From an uncultured Lachnospiraceae bacterium (lineage in GTDB: Bacteria; Bacillota; Clostridia; Lachnospirales; Lachnospiraceae), in contig CAJUSO010000064.1 in NCBI GenBank assembly GCA_910588965.1, positions 1 through 15,384 of the forward strand: a DNA stretch of 15,384 nt, in the 5' to 3' direction. Shown here in pieces: positions 1 to 7,367 of the stretch. The notes beneath the pieces were generated by a model. It made no database searches, was not told the DNA's origin, and worked only from the letters and a program-made list of their open reading frames with translations. Position 1 is the first letter of the stretch. Every line of letters starts with the position of its first letter. Made by a program: the position numbers and the translations under genes.

Positions 1-47
1 CGCGGCTGTTAACCGCGGGGTTGTTGGTTCGAGCCCAACTCGGGGAG
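1..47 (+). tRNA. tRNA-Asn (GTT), 3' part; 5' end outside window
   Basis: The window opens inside the anticodon arm: stem CGCGG / CCGCG closes the loop CTGTTAA, giving anticodon GTT (Asn). A five-base variable loop follows, then the T arm GTTGG-TTCGAGC-CCAAC with a canonical TTCGA loop, the acceptor strand TCGGGGA (40-46) and discriminator G (47). No CCA is encoded; TTT follows. The D arm and 5' acceptor strand lie outside the window. A decayed relative of this tRNA lies about 1.9 kb downstream. Confidence 0.93.
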
Positions 48-70
48 TTTGGAATTGAATAGTCCAATAA

Positions 71-104
71 AAAAACCTGTAGACATAGCTGTTTACAGGT
101 TTTT
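71..104 (+). terminator. Rho-independent terminator of tRNA-Asn
   Basis: A 14-bp hairpin pairs AAAAACCTGTAGAC (71-84) with GTTTACAGGTTTTT (91-104) around the six-base loop ATAGCT, with one G-T pair. The 3' arm ends in a T run. It lies 24 bases past the tRNA and insulates it from the AIPR gene at 213. Confidence 0.85.
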
Positions 105-212
105 GCTTACCTGAGAGACAGATAAAAAATTAAAATGTGGAATAGTTGGATAGAGAAAACTGCGTTAAACGAATTATAGCAGCAATAGAAAATTTTAAAG
201 GCAGGTATGTAA

Positions 213-1910
213 ATGGACATAGCAAAACAGGTTATCGATCAAAGAATCAATAGGATTTTAGAGGGAAATGAAGAACTTTTTACGGATAGTGATAAAGAGA
301 GAAAGCGTTCTAAAGCATTTTTGCTATTAGGGGTTGCTGCTTATTTAGACATTGATATGACAGAGGCAGTACAGTATCTGACGGATGGGGGAAATGATGG
401 AGGATTCGATGCGGCATATATTGTTGAGGCGCAGGATTCGCAATTGAATGTGGTATTGTTTCAATCAAAGTATTCCAGAAAACTAGATACTGATAGTAAT
501 TTCCCGGCTAATGCAATTGAAAAAGCTGTAAATACGATAAAATGTGTGTTTGATCCATCTACGCGGATTGAATTAAATGTCCAAAGCAGGGAAAAAGTGG
601 AAGAAATCCGCTCTTTTATATTAGATGGTGCTATTCCATATGTTACCTTTGTGATGCTTAATAATGGCTTGTCTTGGAACCGGGATGGCCAGAACCATAT
701 CGATAATGCATTTGCAGGCCAGAGGCAGGTTCGGTTTGAGCATTTTTCCCATGTTGATATTATGCGGTATATTAATAGGGAACAAGCTATTAATACACAA
801 ATTTCTTTAAGCGGAAAGGCTATCCAGGAGAATTTTAATTATAAAAGAGTGCTTCTTGGGCGTGTTTCCGTAATGGAAGTTTATAAATTGATGGAAGAAT
901 TTGGGGATAGTTTATTAGAAAAAAACATCCGCCGTTATTTAGGAAATAATGTAGTGAATGATGGAATCGCAGAGACTTTATTGGATACAGGTAAGCGCCA
1001 GAATTTTTTCTTTTTTAATAATGGTGCAACAATGATTTGTAGGAAATTTAGTTTTAATGCGCTGCAGGAACAGAATTGGATGGTAAAAACGGATGATTTA
1101 CAGATTATAAATGGTGGGCAGACATGTAAAACGATACATCAAACCGTGAAAGAAAATCCAAATTTAGACTTTTCGCAGACATATTTGCTAGTACGTCTTT
1201 ATGAGGTAGAAGATACGGAGGACCCAGGTATCATCCAGGATATTATTTATGCCACAAATAGCCAGAATCCAGTGGACTTCAGAGATTTAAAATCAAATGA
1301 TGAGTGGCAACGGATTTTGGAAATAGGCGCACATGATTTAGGATATGTTTATAAACGAAAGCGGGACAATGCATTAAATATAAATGTGATACCATCTACA
1401 GTTGCTGCTGAAGCTGTTTTTGCAGTGTGGAGGGAAAGCCCGCATTTGGCAAAATATAGGCGTAATGAATTTTTTGATAAGTACTATTCATTTATCTTTG
1501 ATGGCTTGAACGCTGCCCAAATGGTGATTGCGGTGCTGATATTCCGTTATTGTGATAATAATAGAAAAAAAGAGTGTGAAAAAGAAGGGATTAAGGAACA
1601 TCGGTTATACAGCCAATATTTTATGGCGTATATGATTGGGAAACAGATATTAAAAAAATTTGGCATAACCTTACAGGAAATTACCCATATCAATTTTAGT
1701 GAATTAAAAAGTTTTTTTGGGCAAAACAAAGAATTGATGTACAGTAAGGCAGAATGGGCAATGGTGGATATCTTAAAAGATTATTTCAATCATACTAATC
1801 TGTCAGAAATAGATGGACGGACGATGGCAGCAGCATTTCGGCGGTTTGACATCATGGAGCGTTATTTAAAGAATGAAGCATGGTGGGAAAAAATATGTAA
1901 TAAAAAATAG
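213..1910 (+). CDS. AIPR-family (abortive phage infection) protein with PD-(D/E)xK-like N-terminus
   Basis: This 565-residue protein belongs to the AIPR family (Pfam PF10592), which is associated with abortive infection and phage resistance. Family hallmarks visible are the KNIRRYLGNN stretch (237-246), FFFFNNGATMIC (265-276), QIINGGQT (297-304) and ATNSQNPV (347-354). The N-terminal region has a nuclease-like signature: D62-G-G-F-D66, then a beta strand ending in Q84-S-K86, the D...QxK form of the PD-(D/E)xK fold seen in Mrr-type enzymes. Nuclease action is therefore an inference. The start is preceded by AAAGGCAGG. The gene is clearly more AT-rich than the polymer genes that follow and sits alone between a tRNA-Asn and a decayed tRNA-Asn-like sequence, which suggests horizontal acquisition. 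No modification enzyme, toxin partner or integrase accompanies it. I see no convincing promoter in 105-212. Confidence 0.85.
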   Translation: MDIAKQVIDQRINRILEGNEELFTDSDKERKRSKAFLLLGVAAYLDIDMTEAVQYLTDGGNDGGFDAAYIVEAQDSQLNVVLFQSKYSRKLDTDSNFPANAIEKAVNTIKCVFDPSTRIELNVQSREKVEEIRSFILDGAIPYVTFVMLNNGLSWNRDGQNHIDNAFAGQRQVRFEHFSHVDIMRYINREQAINTQISLSGKAIQENFNYKRVLLGRVSVMEVYKLMEEFGDSLLEKNIRRYLGNNVVNDGIAETLLDTGKRQNFFFFNNGATMICRKFSFNALQEQNWMVKTDDLQIINGGQTCKTIHQTVKENPNLDFSQTYLLVRLYEVEDTEDPGIIQDIIYATNSQNPVDFRDLKSNDEWQRILEIGAHDLGYVYKRKRDNALNINVIPSTVAAEAVFAVWRESPHLAKYRRNEFFDKYYSFIFDGLNAAQMVIAVLIFRYCDNNRKKECEKEGIKEHRLYSQYFMAYMIGKQILKKFGITLQEITHINFSELKSFFGQNKELMYSKAEWAMVDILKDYFNHTNLSEIDGRTMAAAFRRFDIMERYLKNEAWWEKICNKK

Positions 1911-1946
1911 CTGACTTTTCCCGTTGCCTGCCAAAGGGATGTTACA

Positions 1947-2020
1947 GTATATAACCGTATCAATGGTAGGGTACACGGCTGCCGGCCGTGGGGTTGGTGG
2001 TCCTGGCCCAACCCAGGGAG
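1947..2020 (+). pseudogene. Decayed tRNA-Asn-like sequence
   Basis: Bases 1974-2023 align without gaps to bases 1-50, the tRNA-Asn 3' half and trailer, with 38 of 50 identities; 10 of the 12 differences are transitions. The anticodon stem still pairs (CACGG/CCGTG), but the loop is CTGCCGG, so the nominal anticodon is GCC. The T loop reads TCCTGGC instead of TTCGA, and the T stem has a mismatch. Upstream, GGTAG of the D loop is kept, but I cannot find a 5' acceptor strand that pairs with CCAGGGA. The 5' boundary is set by tRNA length only. A strong terminator still follows. It is probably a dead duplicate tRNA or an old island end; a divergent functional tRNA-like RNA is possible but unlikely. 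Confidence 0.6.
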
Positions 2021-2026
2021 TTTAAG

Positions 2027-2058
2027 AAAACCCGCAAATATTGGTATTTGCGGGTTTT
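2027..2058 (+). terminator. Rho-independent terminator after the tRNA relic
   Basis: A perfect 14-bp stem (AAAACCCGCAAATA with TATTTGCGGGTTTT) surrounds the four-base loop TTGG, with a T run at its 3' end. It would end transcription from the AIPR gene or the tRNA relic before the glycosyltransferase at 2139. The stem also has an A tract at its 5' side, so it could work weakly in both directions. Confidence 0.85.
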
Positions 2059-2138
2059 AAAACGTGTTAGGGATATGGAATAGCAGGCTGGGAAAATGGG
2101 AAACTATTAATGGAATGGCAGCAGGGTAGGAGGGAATC

Positions 2139-2966
2139 ATGTCTTTTTCAGTATTGATGTCGGTATATGCAAAGGAACAGCCAGCATACCTGTCGCTTGC
2201 CCTGGAGAGCGTATTCCGGCAATCTTTGCCGCCAGATGAAGTTATCCTGGTGGAAGATGGGAAACTGACAGAGGGGCTGTATGAAGTGATTAGGAAGCAG
2301 CAGATGCTGCACCCAGAACTGAAGGCCGTGCAGTTGGAGGAAAACCAGCAGCTGGGGCGGGCGCTTAGGATAGGCCTGGGATATGCCAGCCACGAACTTG
2401 TGGCCAGGATGGATGCAGATGATATTGCCGTTGGGGAACGGTTTGAGGTACAGTGCAGGTATATGGACAGCCATCCAGAGGTTGCGGCAGTGGGCGGTTA
2501 TATCCAGGAATTTGATGACAGCGGGACTTGGGAAAAAGTAAAGGAAATGCCATTGGGGGAAGAGGAAATACGGCATTATATGCGTTACCGCAATCCCTTG
2601 AACCATATGACCGTTATGTTCCGCAAAAAGGCGGTCATGCAGGCGGGGAATTATGAGCATTTTCCCTTTTTAGAGGATTATTACCTTTGGTGCAGGATGT
2701 ATGCCCAAGGCGCAAAGCTGGCAAACCTGCCGGATGTCTTGGTTTGTGCCAGGACGTCTGGAAGCATGTTCCAAAGGCGGGGAGGCTTTGCTTATTGCAG
2801 GCGTTACCTGAAATTCCGGGGGATACAAAGAAAACTTGGGATTACAAATCGCTGGGAGTATCTGGTTGGATGTGCGTTAAGCATTGCCATCAGCCTGCAG
2901 CCGGGATGGCTGAGGAAGCGGGTTTATGGGCTTCTGCTGCGGAGGGGGCAGGAAGAAAATGGTTGA
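2139..2966 (+). CDS. Family 2 glycosyltransferase (GT-A fold)
   Basis: This 275-residue GT2 enzyme transfers a sugar from a nucleotide-sugar donor to a growing surface glycan on the cytoplasmic side. The N-terminal strand FSVLMSVY (3-10), the VEDG loop (38-41), the DXD-type metal and donor site MDADD (91-95) and the acceptor-side LED-YY segment (178-182) are all present. It has no transmembrane helix; the C-terminal 40 residues are basic and hydrophobic and may touch the membrane. The start is well set by TAGGAGGG six bases or so before ATG. It is the first gene of the polymer locus, but a strong promoter overlaps its stop codon, so it is probably transcribed separately from the genes after it. 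Donor and acceptor sugars cannot be told. I see no clear promoter in 2059-2138. Confidence 0.9.
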   Translation: MSFSVLMSVYAKEQPAYLSLALESVFRQSLPPDEVILVEDGKLTEGLYEVIRKQQMLHPELKAVQLEENQQLGRALRIGLGYASHELVARMDADDIAVGERFEVQCRYMDSHPEVAAVGGYIQEFDDSGTWEKVKEMPLGEEEIRHYMRYRNPLNHMTVMFRKKAVMQAGNYEHFPFLEDYYLWCRMYAQGAKLANLPDVLVCARTSGSMFQRRGGFAYCRRYLKFRGIQRKLGITNRWEYLVGCALSIAISLQPGWLRKRVYGLLLRRGQEENG

Positions 2967-2990
2967 CACCCGTATGGCGTATGTTATAAT
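2963..2990 (+). promoter_or_regulatory. Consensus sigma-A promoter for the main polymer operon
   Basis: TTGACA (2963-2968) and TATAAT (2985-2990) are both perfect consensus hexamers with a 16-base spacer. The -35 box overlaps the TGA stop (2964-2966) of the preceding glycosyltransferase. Transcription would begin near 2997, leaving a leader of about 48 bases before the ATG at 3045. This is the only convincing plus-strand promoter between here and 11385, so it likely drives the whole cluster. Confidence 0.8.
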
Positions 2991-3044
2991 AGGGGTAATT
3001 TATGCAAAGGCTAAAAGATGTATTGATATGGGAGGCGGAGCAGT

Positions 3045-4328
3045 ATGGTAAAGGTATCAGTAATTGTGCCAGCCTATAACCAGGAGAAATATATTGGGCG
3101 TTGTATGGATAGCATTCTGGGACAATCGTTAGAAGAGATTGAGGTAATTGCCGTGGATGATGGGTCTACGGATTCCACGCCGGAGATATTGGCCCGTTAC
3201 CAGCAGGAGGATTCCAGGGTGAAGGTTCTGCATCAGCAGAACCTTTATGCGGGCGTGGCCAGGAATAAGGGCCTTCAGGCAGCGCAGGGGGAGTATGTTA
3301 TTTTTTGGGATTCCGACGACTATTTTGCAGAGGATGCTTTGGAAGCCTTGTACCGTGAGATTCAGGAGCAGGATGCGGATATTTGCGTAGGCGAATCCAC
3401 AAGGATGGACATGCTTACTGGGGAAGTAAAGGAAAAATGTTACCTGAATTGGGACAGGATACCGGATCAGAGGCCCTTTAGCGTCCAGGATATCCCGCAA
3501 TATATATTTAATTTTGGGATAAATTGTACTTGGAACAAATTATTCAAGAAATCTTTTTTAGAAAAGAATAAACTGCAATTTTCTGATTTGAAGCAGGCGA
3601 ATGATGTATATTTCGTTATGGCAGCTTTAGTTTCAGCTGGAAGGATTACCGTATCCGACCAGGTCGTCACTTATTACCAGTTCCGTAATTCCGGCAGCCT
3701 GTCAGGAAATGCCCTGAAGGTGAAGGAGAACCTCCTGCATGCTTATCTGGAAGTGAAAGGTTTCCTGGAACAGTCAGGCAGATGGGAGGATCCAGATATC
3801 AGGGGAAGTTTTGCCAACAAGGCTTTCAGCACGATGGCATTCCGTTTTTCTATGGCTGGGGACTATGAAGAGTATCAGGAACTTTATTCTTACTTTAAGG
3901 AAAAAGCGCTGCCAGCCCTTGGCATTGGGGAGGCAGATGTGGCCCGGATGTACTCGGAGAAAAATGCGTTTGAGCTGTCTAGCATGCTGTCCTGTGATGC
4001 AGGCGCATATGCTTTTTGCCAATATCAGTTCTACCATGGGAAAACCTACCATTATAAGGAGCGCTTCCAAAATACAAAAGATAAGCTGAGGAAGACAGCA
4101 GACAGGAACCTGAGGCAAAAAGAAAGGATTGACAGCCTAAAGCTGGACAAAGAGAAAAAAATACAGAAAATCCATAAGCTGCAGGAGAAGGTAGGATCCC
4201 AGAAAGAGAAGATAGAGAAGCAGAAAGAGAGAATAGAGAGCCAAAGTGAGAAAATAGAAAGCCAAAAAGCGTTGTTGGACAAAAAACTAGTAAAGGTGGC
4301 AGTAAAAGCCCATCGTTTGTTCTCATAG
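3045..4328 (+). CDS. Family 2 glycosyltransferase with C-terminal coiled coil
   Basis: The N-terminal third of this 427-residue protein is a textbook GT2 domain: VSVIVPAYNQ (4-13), the VDDGSTD nucleotide loop (37-43), ARNKG (72-76) and the DXD motif in FWDSDD (87-92). A middle segment follows (about 150-340) of the type seen in capsule and teichoic acid glycosyltransferases. From about 339 to 415 the protein is a highly charged coiled coil; residues 387-414 hold about four heptads of the pattern KEKIESQ, encoded by near-repeated 21-base units (about 4200-4262). The coil may drive oligomerisation or dock the enzyme onto another polymer enzyme. The start follows GGGAGGCGGAG. It is the first gene after the consensus promoter. 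A 105-base spacer separates it from the next gene. The sugar transferred is not evident. Confidence 0.9.
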   Translation: MVKVSVIVPAYNQEKYIGRCMDSILGQSLEEIEVIAVDDGSTDSTPEILARYQQEDSRVKVLHQQNLYAGVARNKGLQAAQGEYVIFWDSDDYFAEDALEALYREIQEQDADICVGESTRMDMLTGEVKEKCYLNWDRIPDQRPFSVQDIPQYIFNFGINCTWNKLFKKSFLEKNKLQFSDLKQANDVYFVMAALVSAGRITVSDQVVTYYQFRNSGSLSGNALKVKENLLHAYLEVKGFLEQSGRWEDPDIRGSFANKAFSTMAFRFSMAGDYEEYQELYSYFKEKALPALGIGEADVARMYSEKNAFELSSMLSCDAGAYAFCQYQFYHGKTYHYKERFQNTKDKLRKTADRNLRQKERIDSLKLDKEKKIQKIHKLQEKVGSQKEKIEKQKERIESQSEKIESQKALLDKKLVKVAVKAHRLFS

Positions 4329-4360
4329 TGTTTCGGGCATTGCGGCGCATTCGTCATGAA

Positions 4361-4395
4361 GGGAAAGACATGGGTCTTTATGGTTTGTTCCCATG
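4361..4395 (+). promoter_or_regulatory. Mutually exclusive hairpins in the leader of the 4434 gene
   Basis: In the 105-base spacer 4329-4433, AAAGAC (4364-4369) can pair with GTCTTT (4374-4379) around ATGG. Alternatively CATGGG (4369-4374) can pair with CCCATG (4390-4395). Both cannot form at once. No T run follows, so this is not an ordinary terminator. A regulatory role is only a possibility; nothing else is apparent in the spacer apart from the ribosome site TAAGG before 4434. Confidence 0.2.
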
Positions 4396-4433
4396 GCATT
4401 TTAGGTGTTATGGGATAAAGAGAGTAAGGTGCA

Positions 4434-5732
4434 ATGAAGAAAAAATGGAAAAGCCTAAAAAAGAAAATTAAAAAATCATGGAAATCTTTCCGGAAAGCAG
4501 CCCGCAGGACTGCGGTTTGCCGTACCATCATAAGATCCTTCCGGATTATGAGGAAGAAGGCGAGGAAGGGCTATTTGGGATTTATCTCCAAAAGGATCCG
4601 CAAAAAAGCAGAGATTGAGCCGAATAAAATTGCAATTGCGACAAATACTTTTACTTACACCTGTAATCCAAAATATATTTACGAAGAGATAATCCGCCGC
4701 AGGCTGAATTATAAGGTGGTCTGGCTGGTGAATAAAAAAAATTCCTGGGGGTCGGATTGCCCAGATAATATCAGGGCAATCCCCTTAAATACGGCAAAAG
4801 GGCTGCATGAGGCATACAGTGCAAAAATCTGGCTGGATAACGGCATTGTGTTTTCGGAGCATTTTGATAAAAAAGAGGGGCAGATCCATCTGCAGACCAT
4901 GCACGGTTCTTTGGGCATTAAAAGGCTGGATAACGCAGTCCTTGGCAGGAATGCCCGGGGGAAAAGCGGGCAGAAGGTGGTCTGGCGGGAATCAAATGAG
5001 ACGGATTATGTTATCACGAACTCTAAATTCGAAGAGGATGCATTCCGGACCGTATTTTGGAAACATACAGATATGGTAAGGCTTGGGCATGCGAGGACAG
5101 ATGTTTTGTTTGACACCAGCCAGGATAGGATAGCAGAAATCCGCCAGCAGCTCCTGGGGCGTTTTGGGATCCCTGTGGAGAAGAACCTTGCCTTGTATGC
5201 GCCGACCCACCGGGCTGGCCTGACGGCGGCGGACCTGAGCATTGATTACCAGGATATGTGCAAGGCTTTGCAGGAGAAATTCGGCGGTGAGTATGTTGTA
5301 ATGATACGCATGCATAAGAAAACCAAGAACATTGCATTGGGGAAGGAACTGGGCGGGAAGCCAGAGGGGAAGGTCTTGTATGACGTCACGGATTACCCGG
5401 ATATCCAGGAACTCATGCTGGTGGCAGCTATCGGGATTACGGATTATTCCAGCTGGATTTATGACTATGTGCTGACAAGGAAGCCAGGGTTTATCTTTGC
5501 AACCGATTTGGAACGTTACAATACAAATACAGGGTTTTATTATCCATTGGAGGAGACGCCGTTCCCCATATGCCAGTCCCATGGGCAGCTGGTAGAAGAA
5601 ATCCGTAGGTTTGACAATGGGAAATACCTCCAGCGTGTGGAGGGATTCCTGGCTGAAAAGCAATCGGTGGATGACGGCGCTTCGGCAAAGCGTATCGTAG
5701 ACTGGATACAGGGCCTTGCCCCGGTGAAATAG
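4434..5732 (+). CDS. CDP-glycerol glycerophosphotransferase-family (TagB/TagF/TarL-like) enzyme
   Basis: This 432-residue enzyme belongs to the PF04464 family, which moves glycerol- or ribitol-phosphate from the CDP-activated form onto a teichoic-acid-type chain at the cytoplasmic membrane face. Motifs seen are TMHGSLGIKR (155-164, His157 at the place of the catalytic His of TagF), ITNSKFEEDAFR (194-205), GHARTD (218-223), LYAPTHR (254-260), IRMHKK (291-296, second conserved His294) and ITDYSSWIYDY (335-345), then the YYPLEETPFP block. The first 60 residues are strongly basic and amphipathic (MKKKWKSLKKK...), fitting a monotopic membrane anchor. The start follows TAAGGTGCA. It is the stand-alone form of a domain that recurs in the genes at 9520 and 12719. 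Glycerol versus ribitol phosphate, and primase versus polymerase activity, cannot be decided. Confidence 0.88.
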   Translation: MKKKWKSLKKKIKKSWKSFRKAARRTAVCRTIIRSFRIMRKKARKGYLGFISKRIRKKAEIEPNKIAIATNTFTYTCNPKYIYEEIIRRRLNYKVVWLVNKKNSWGSDCPDNIRAIPLNTAKGLHEAYSAKIWLDNGIVFSEHFDKKEGQIHLQTMHGSLGIKRLDNAVLGRNARGKSGQKVVWRESNETDYVITNSKFEEDAFRTVFWKHTDMVRLGHARTDVLFDTSQDRIAEIRQQLLGRFGIPVEKNLALYAPTHRAGLTAADLSIDYQDMCKALQEKFGGEYVVMIRMHKKTKNIALGKELGGKPEGKVLYDVTDYPDIQELMLVAAIGITDYSSWIYDYVLTRKPGFIFATDLERYNTNTGFYYPLEETPFPICQSHGQLVEEIRRFDNGKYLQRVEGFLAEKQSVDDGASAKRIVDWIQGLAPVK

Positions 5733-5771
5733 GAAAAAGGAGATACAGACAAAGGTGAAAGGGGAAACTAT

Positions 5772-6557
5772 ATGGAGAGGCTGAAGGAATATCAGGGTCA
5801 TATCACCTGGATGCTGGAGGAATTTCAGTCATTTTGCCGGCAGAATCAGCTGGAGTTTTTCCTGGCAGGGGGAAGTGCATTGGGCGCGTACCGCCATGAT
5901 GGGTTTATCCCATGGGATGATGACGTAGATATCGCCATGCTGCGTGGGGATTTTGAGAAGATGGAACAGTGCATGGAAATGCAAGGGAATAAGCTGGGCA
6001 GCTTGCAGTATTCCCCTGTGGAGCAAAGCATTATCCCAGAAGCGCCGATTGGGCATTTATATGATATCGGCGCAGTCGGCGGCAGGACGGAGTGTGCGCC
6101 CAAATTAGATATCCATCCCATTGATGGGGTGCCTGGCAAAAAAAGCCAGCAAAGGATGCAGAAAATCCTTTCCCTCGTGTATTATTTGGGTGTATACCAC
6201 CTCCCCACAAAGAATAAGGGGAAGGCAATGGGGCTGGCTTCAAGATTTTTGCTTTTTGTCATACCAGATAAGTTATGGGGGCTCCTAATCCGTAAGTGCA
6301 AAGCTTACTTTACCAGATGGGATGCGGCGCAGAGCCAGCAGGTCTGCAGCCTTTTTGGGGTAGCGGGGTATGGGAAGGAAGTTATGCCTAGGGAATGGAT
6401 TTACCCATTGCAGCCGCATCTGTTTGAAGGGCATACGTTTTTGGTCCCAAAGGATCCGGAGCATTACCTGGCGAGGCTGTATGGGGACTGGAAGGTATTT
6501 CCCCCAGAGGGGAAACGGGTGCCAGAACGGGATGGTTTTTTATATTATAAAGGATAA
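5772..6557 (+). CDS. licD: LicD-family phosphotransferase
   Basis: This 261-residue protein is a LicD-family member, which transfers a phospho-substituent such as phosphocholine or a polyol phosphate from a CDP donor to a surface glycan. The nucleotidyltransferase-fold core is clear: FLAGGSALGAYRH (30-42) and IPWDDDVDIAM (46-56), with the acidic metal-binding cluster at 49-53. Length fits the family. The start is preceded by AAAGGGG, and the gene begins 39 bases after the previous stop. Classic phosphocholine systems carry licA, licB and licC nearby; none is seen. Instead an IspD-type cytidylyltransferase follows at once. That pairing resembles the eukaryotic FKTN/FKRP (LicD-like) and ISPD enzymes that use and make CDP-ribitol, so a polyol-phosphate decoration is a reasonable guess. 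The substrate remains inferred. Confidence 0.88.
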   Translation: MERLKEYQGHITWMLEEFQSFCRQNQLEFFLAGGSALGAYRHDGFIPWDDDVDIAMLRGDFEKMEQCMEMQGNKLGSLQYSPVEQSIIPEAPIGHLYDIGAVGGRTECAPKLDIHPIDGVPGKKSQQRMQKILSLVYYLGVYHLPTKNKGKAMGLASRFLLFVIPDKLWGLLIRKCKAYFTRWDAAQSQQVCSLFGVAGYGKEVMPREWIYPLQPHLFEGHTFLVPKDPEHYLARLYGDWKVFPPEGKRVPERDGFLYYKG

Positions 6558-6578
6558 AGCCTACGAGGAGGGATTGGA

Positions 6579-7298
6579 ATGAATATTGCATTGGTATTTG
6601 CAGGAGGGACTGGGCAGCGGATGAGGAATTCTGCCAAGCCCAAGCAGTTTTTGGAATTGTACCATAAACCGATCATTATCTATACCCTGGAGGTGTTTGA
6701 GCAGAACCCCAATGTGGATAAAATTGTAATCCCATGCGTGGCTGGCTGGGAGGATTACCTGGCAAAGCTGGTGGAGAAGTTTGGGATTACCAAGGTGGAT
6801 AAGATACTCACAGGAGGCAAAGACACGCAGGAATCAAAAATGAAGGCCTTGCATTATTTAAAGAGTATCTGCAAAGATGACGATATCGTGATGCTCCATG
6901 ACGCGGTGCGTCCCCTGATTACAGAAAAGGTCATTAATGACAATATTGCAAGCGTCAAGGAATTCGGGAACGGGATTACGGCAGTGCCCTTTACGGAGAC
7001 GGGGATTATCAGCGAAGATAAGGAGTATACAGAGAAAACAATTATAAGGAATACGCTTTATATTGCCAAGGCGCCCCAAAGTTTTTACTTTAAGGACGTC
7101 TATGAGGCTCATCAGGCAGGGGAATCTATGCCCTATACGATTACAATTGATACCTGTTCCTTAATGACAGAACTGGGGCGGAAGCTGCACTTGGTTCCTT
7201 GCGAGACGACGAATATTAAGATTACTACGCCGGAAGATTATTATATTTTTAAGGCGTTGGTGGATTTGAGGGAAAGCCAGGAGATTTTCGGCTTATAA
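6579..7298 (+). CDS. IspD/TarI-family cytidylyltransferase
   Basis: This 239-residue enzyme activates a polyol or sugar phosphate with CTP. The IspD/TarI signatures are present: FAGGTGQRM (7-15) and PKQF (21-24) for CTP binding, HDAVRP (107-112), APQSF (165-169) and NIKITTPED (212-220). HDAVRP and the overall context favour a TarI-like role (for example ribitol-5-phosphate to CDP-ribitol) over isoprenoid synthesis, because it sits inside a surface polymer operon next to LicD and a polyol-phosphotransferase. No TarJ-type reductase adjoins it; the next gene is an extended SDR of another kind. AGGAGGG lies about eight bases before ATG, and only 21 bases separate it from licD, so they are surely co-transcribed. 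The true MEP-pathway IspD cannot be excluded by sequence alone. Confidence 0.85.
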   Translation: MNIALVFAGGTGQRMRNSAKPKQFLELYHKPIIIYTLEVFEQNPNVDKIVIPCVAGWEDYLAKLVEKFGITKVDKILTGGKDTQESKMKALHYLKSICKDDDIVMLHDAVRPLITEKVINDNIASVKEFGNGITAVPFTETGIISEDKEYTEKTIIRNTLYIAKAPQSFYFKDVYEAHQAGESMPYTITIDTCSLMTELGRKLHLVPCETTNIKITTPEDYYIFKALVDLRESQEIFGL

Positions 7299-7312
7299 AT
7301 TTTATTGGAAAA

Positions 7313-7361
7313 GGCGCTGCCCTGTAGGATAAAAGGGCAAACCTGCCGTGCCGGGAGCGCC
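7313..7361 (+). other. Potential nested stem in the 7299-7376 spacer
   Basis: GGCGC (7313-7317) can pair with GCGCC (7357-7361), and directly inside it TGCCCT (7318-7323) pairs with AGGGCA (7334-7339). The structure ends seven bases before the GGAGG of the next gene, so it could modulate translation. There is no T run, hence no terminator. Support is base pairing only. Confidence 0.2.
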
Positions 7362-7367
7362 GGAATG

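Noticed and set aside
1947..2020. Functional tRNA-Gly (GCC)
   Set aside because: The T loop lacks TTCGA, the T stem is mismatched, no 5' acceptor strand pairs, and discriminator G is wrong for bacterial tRNA-Gly.
1..2020. Fresh attL/attR pair of an integrative element
   Set aside because: The repeats differ at 12 of 50 bases and no integrase or excisionase is visible, so only an old or indirect event is possible.
2148..2660. Minus-strand frame of 170 codons opposite the first glycosyltransferase
   Set aside because: The plus-strand frame has full GT2 motifs and a strong ribosome site; the antisense product resembles nothing.
4992..5801. Long minus-strand frame (269 codons) opposite the polyol-phosphotransferase gene
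   Set aside because: It is antisense to a well-supported gene with clear catalytic motifs; its translation has no recognisable domain.
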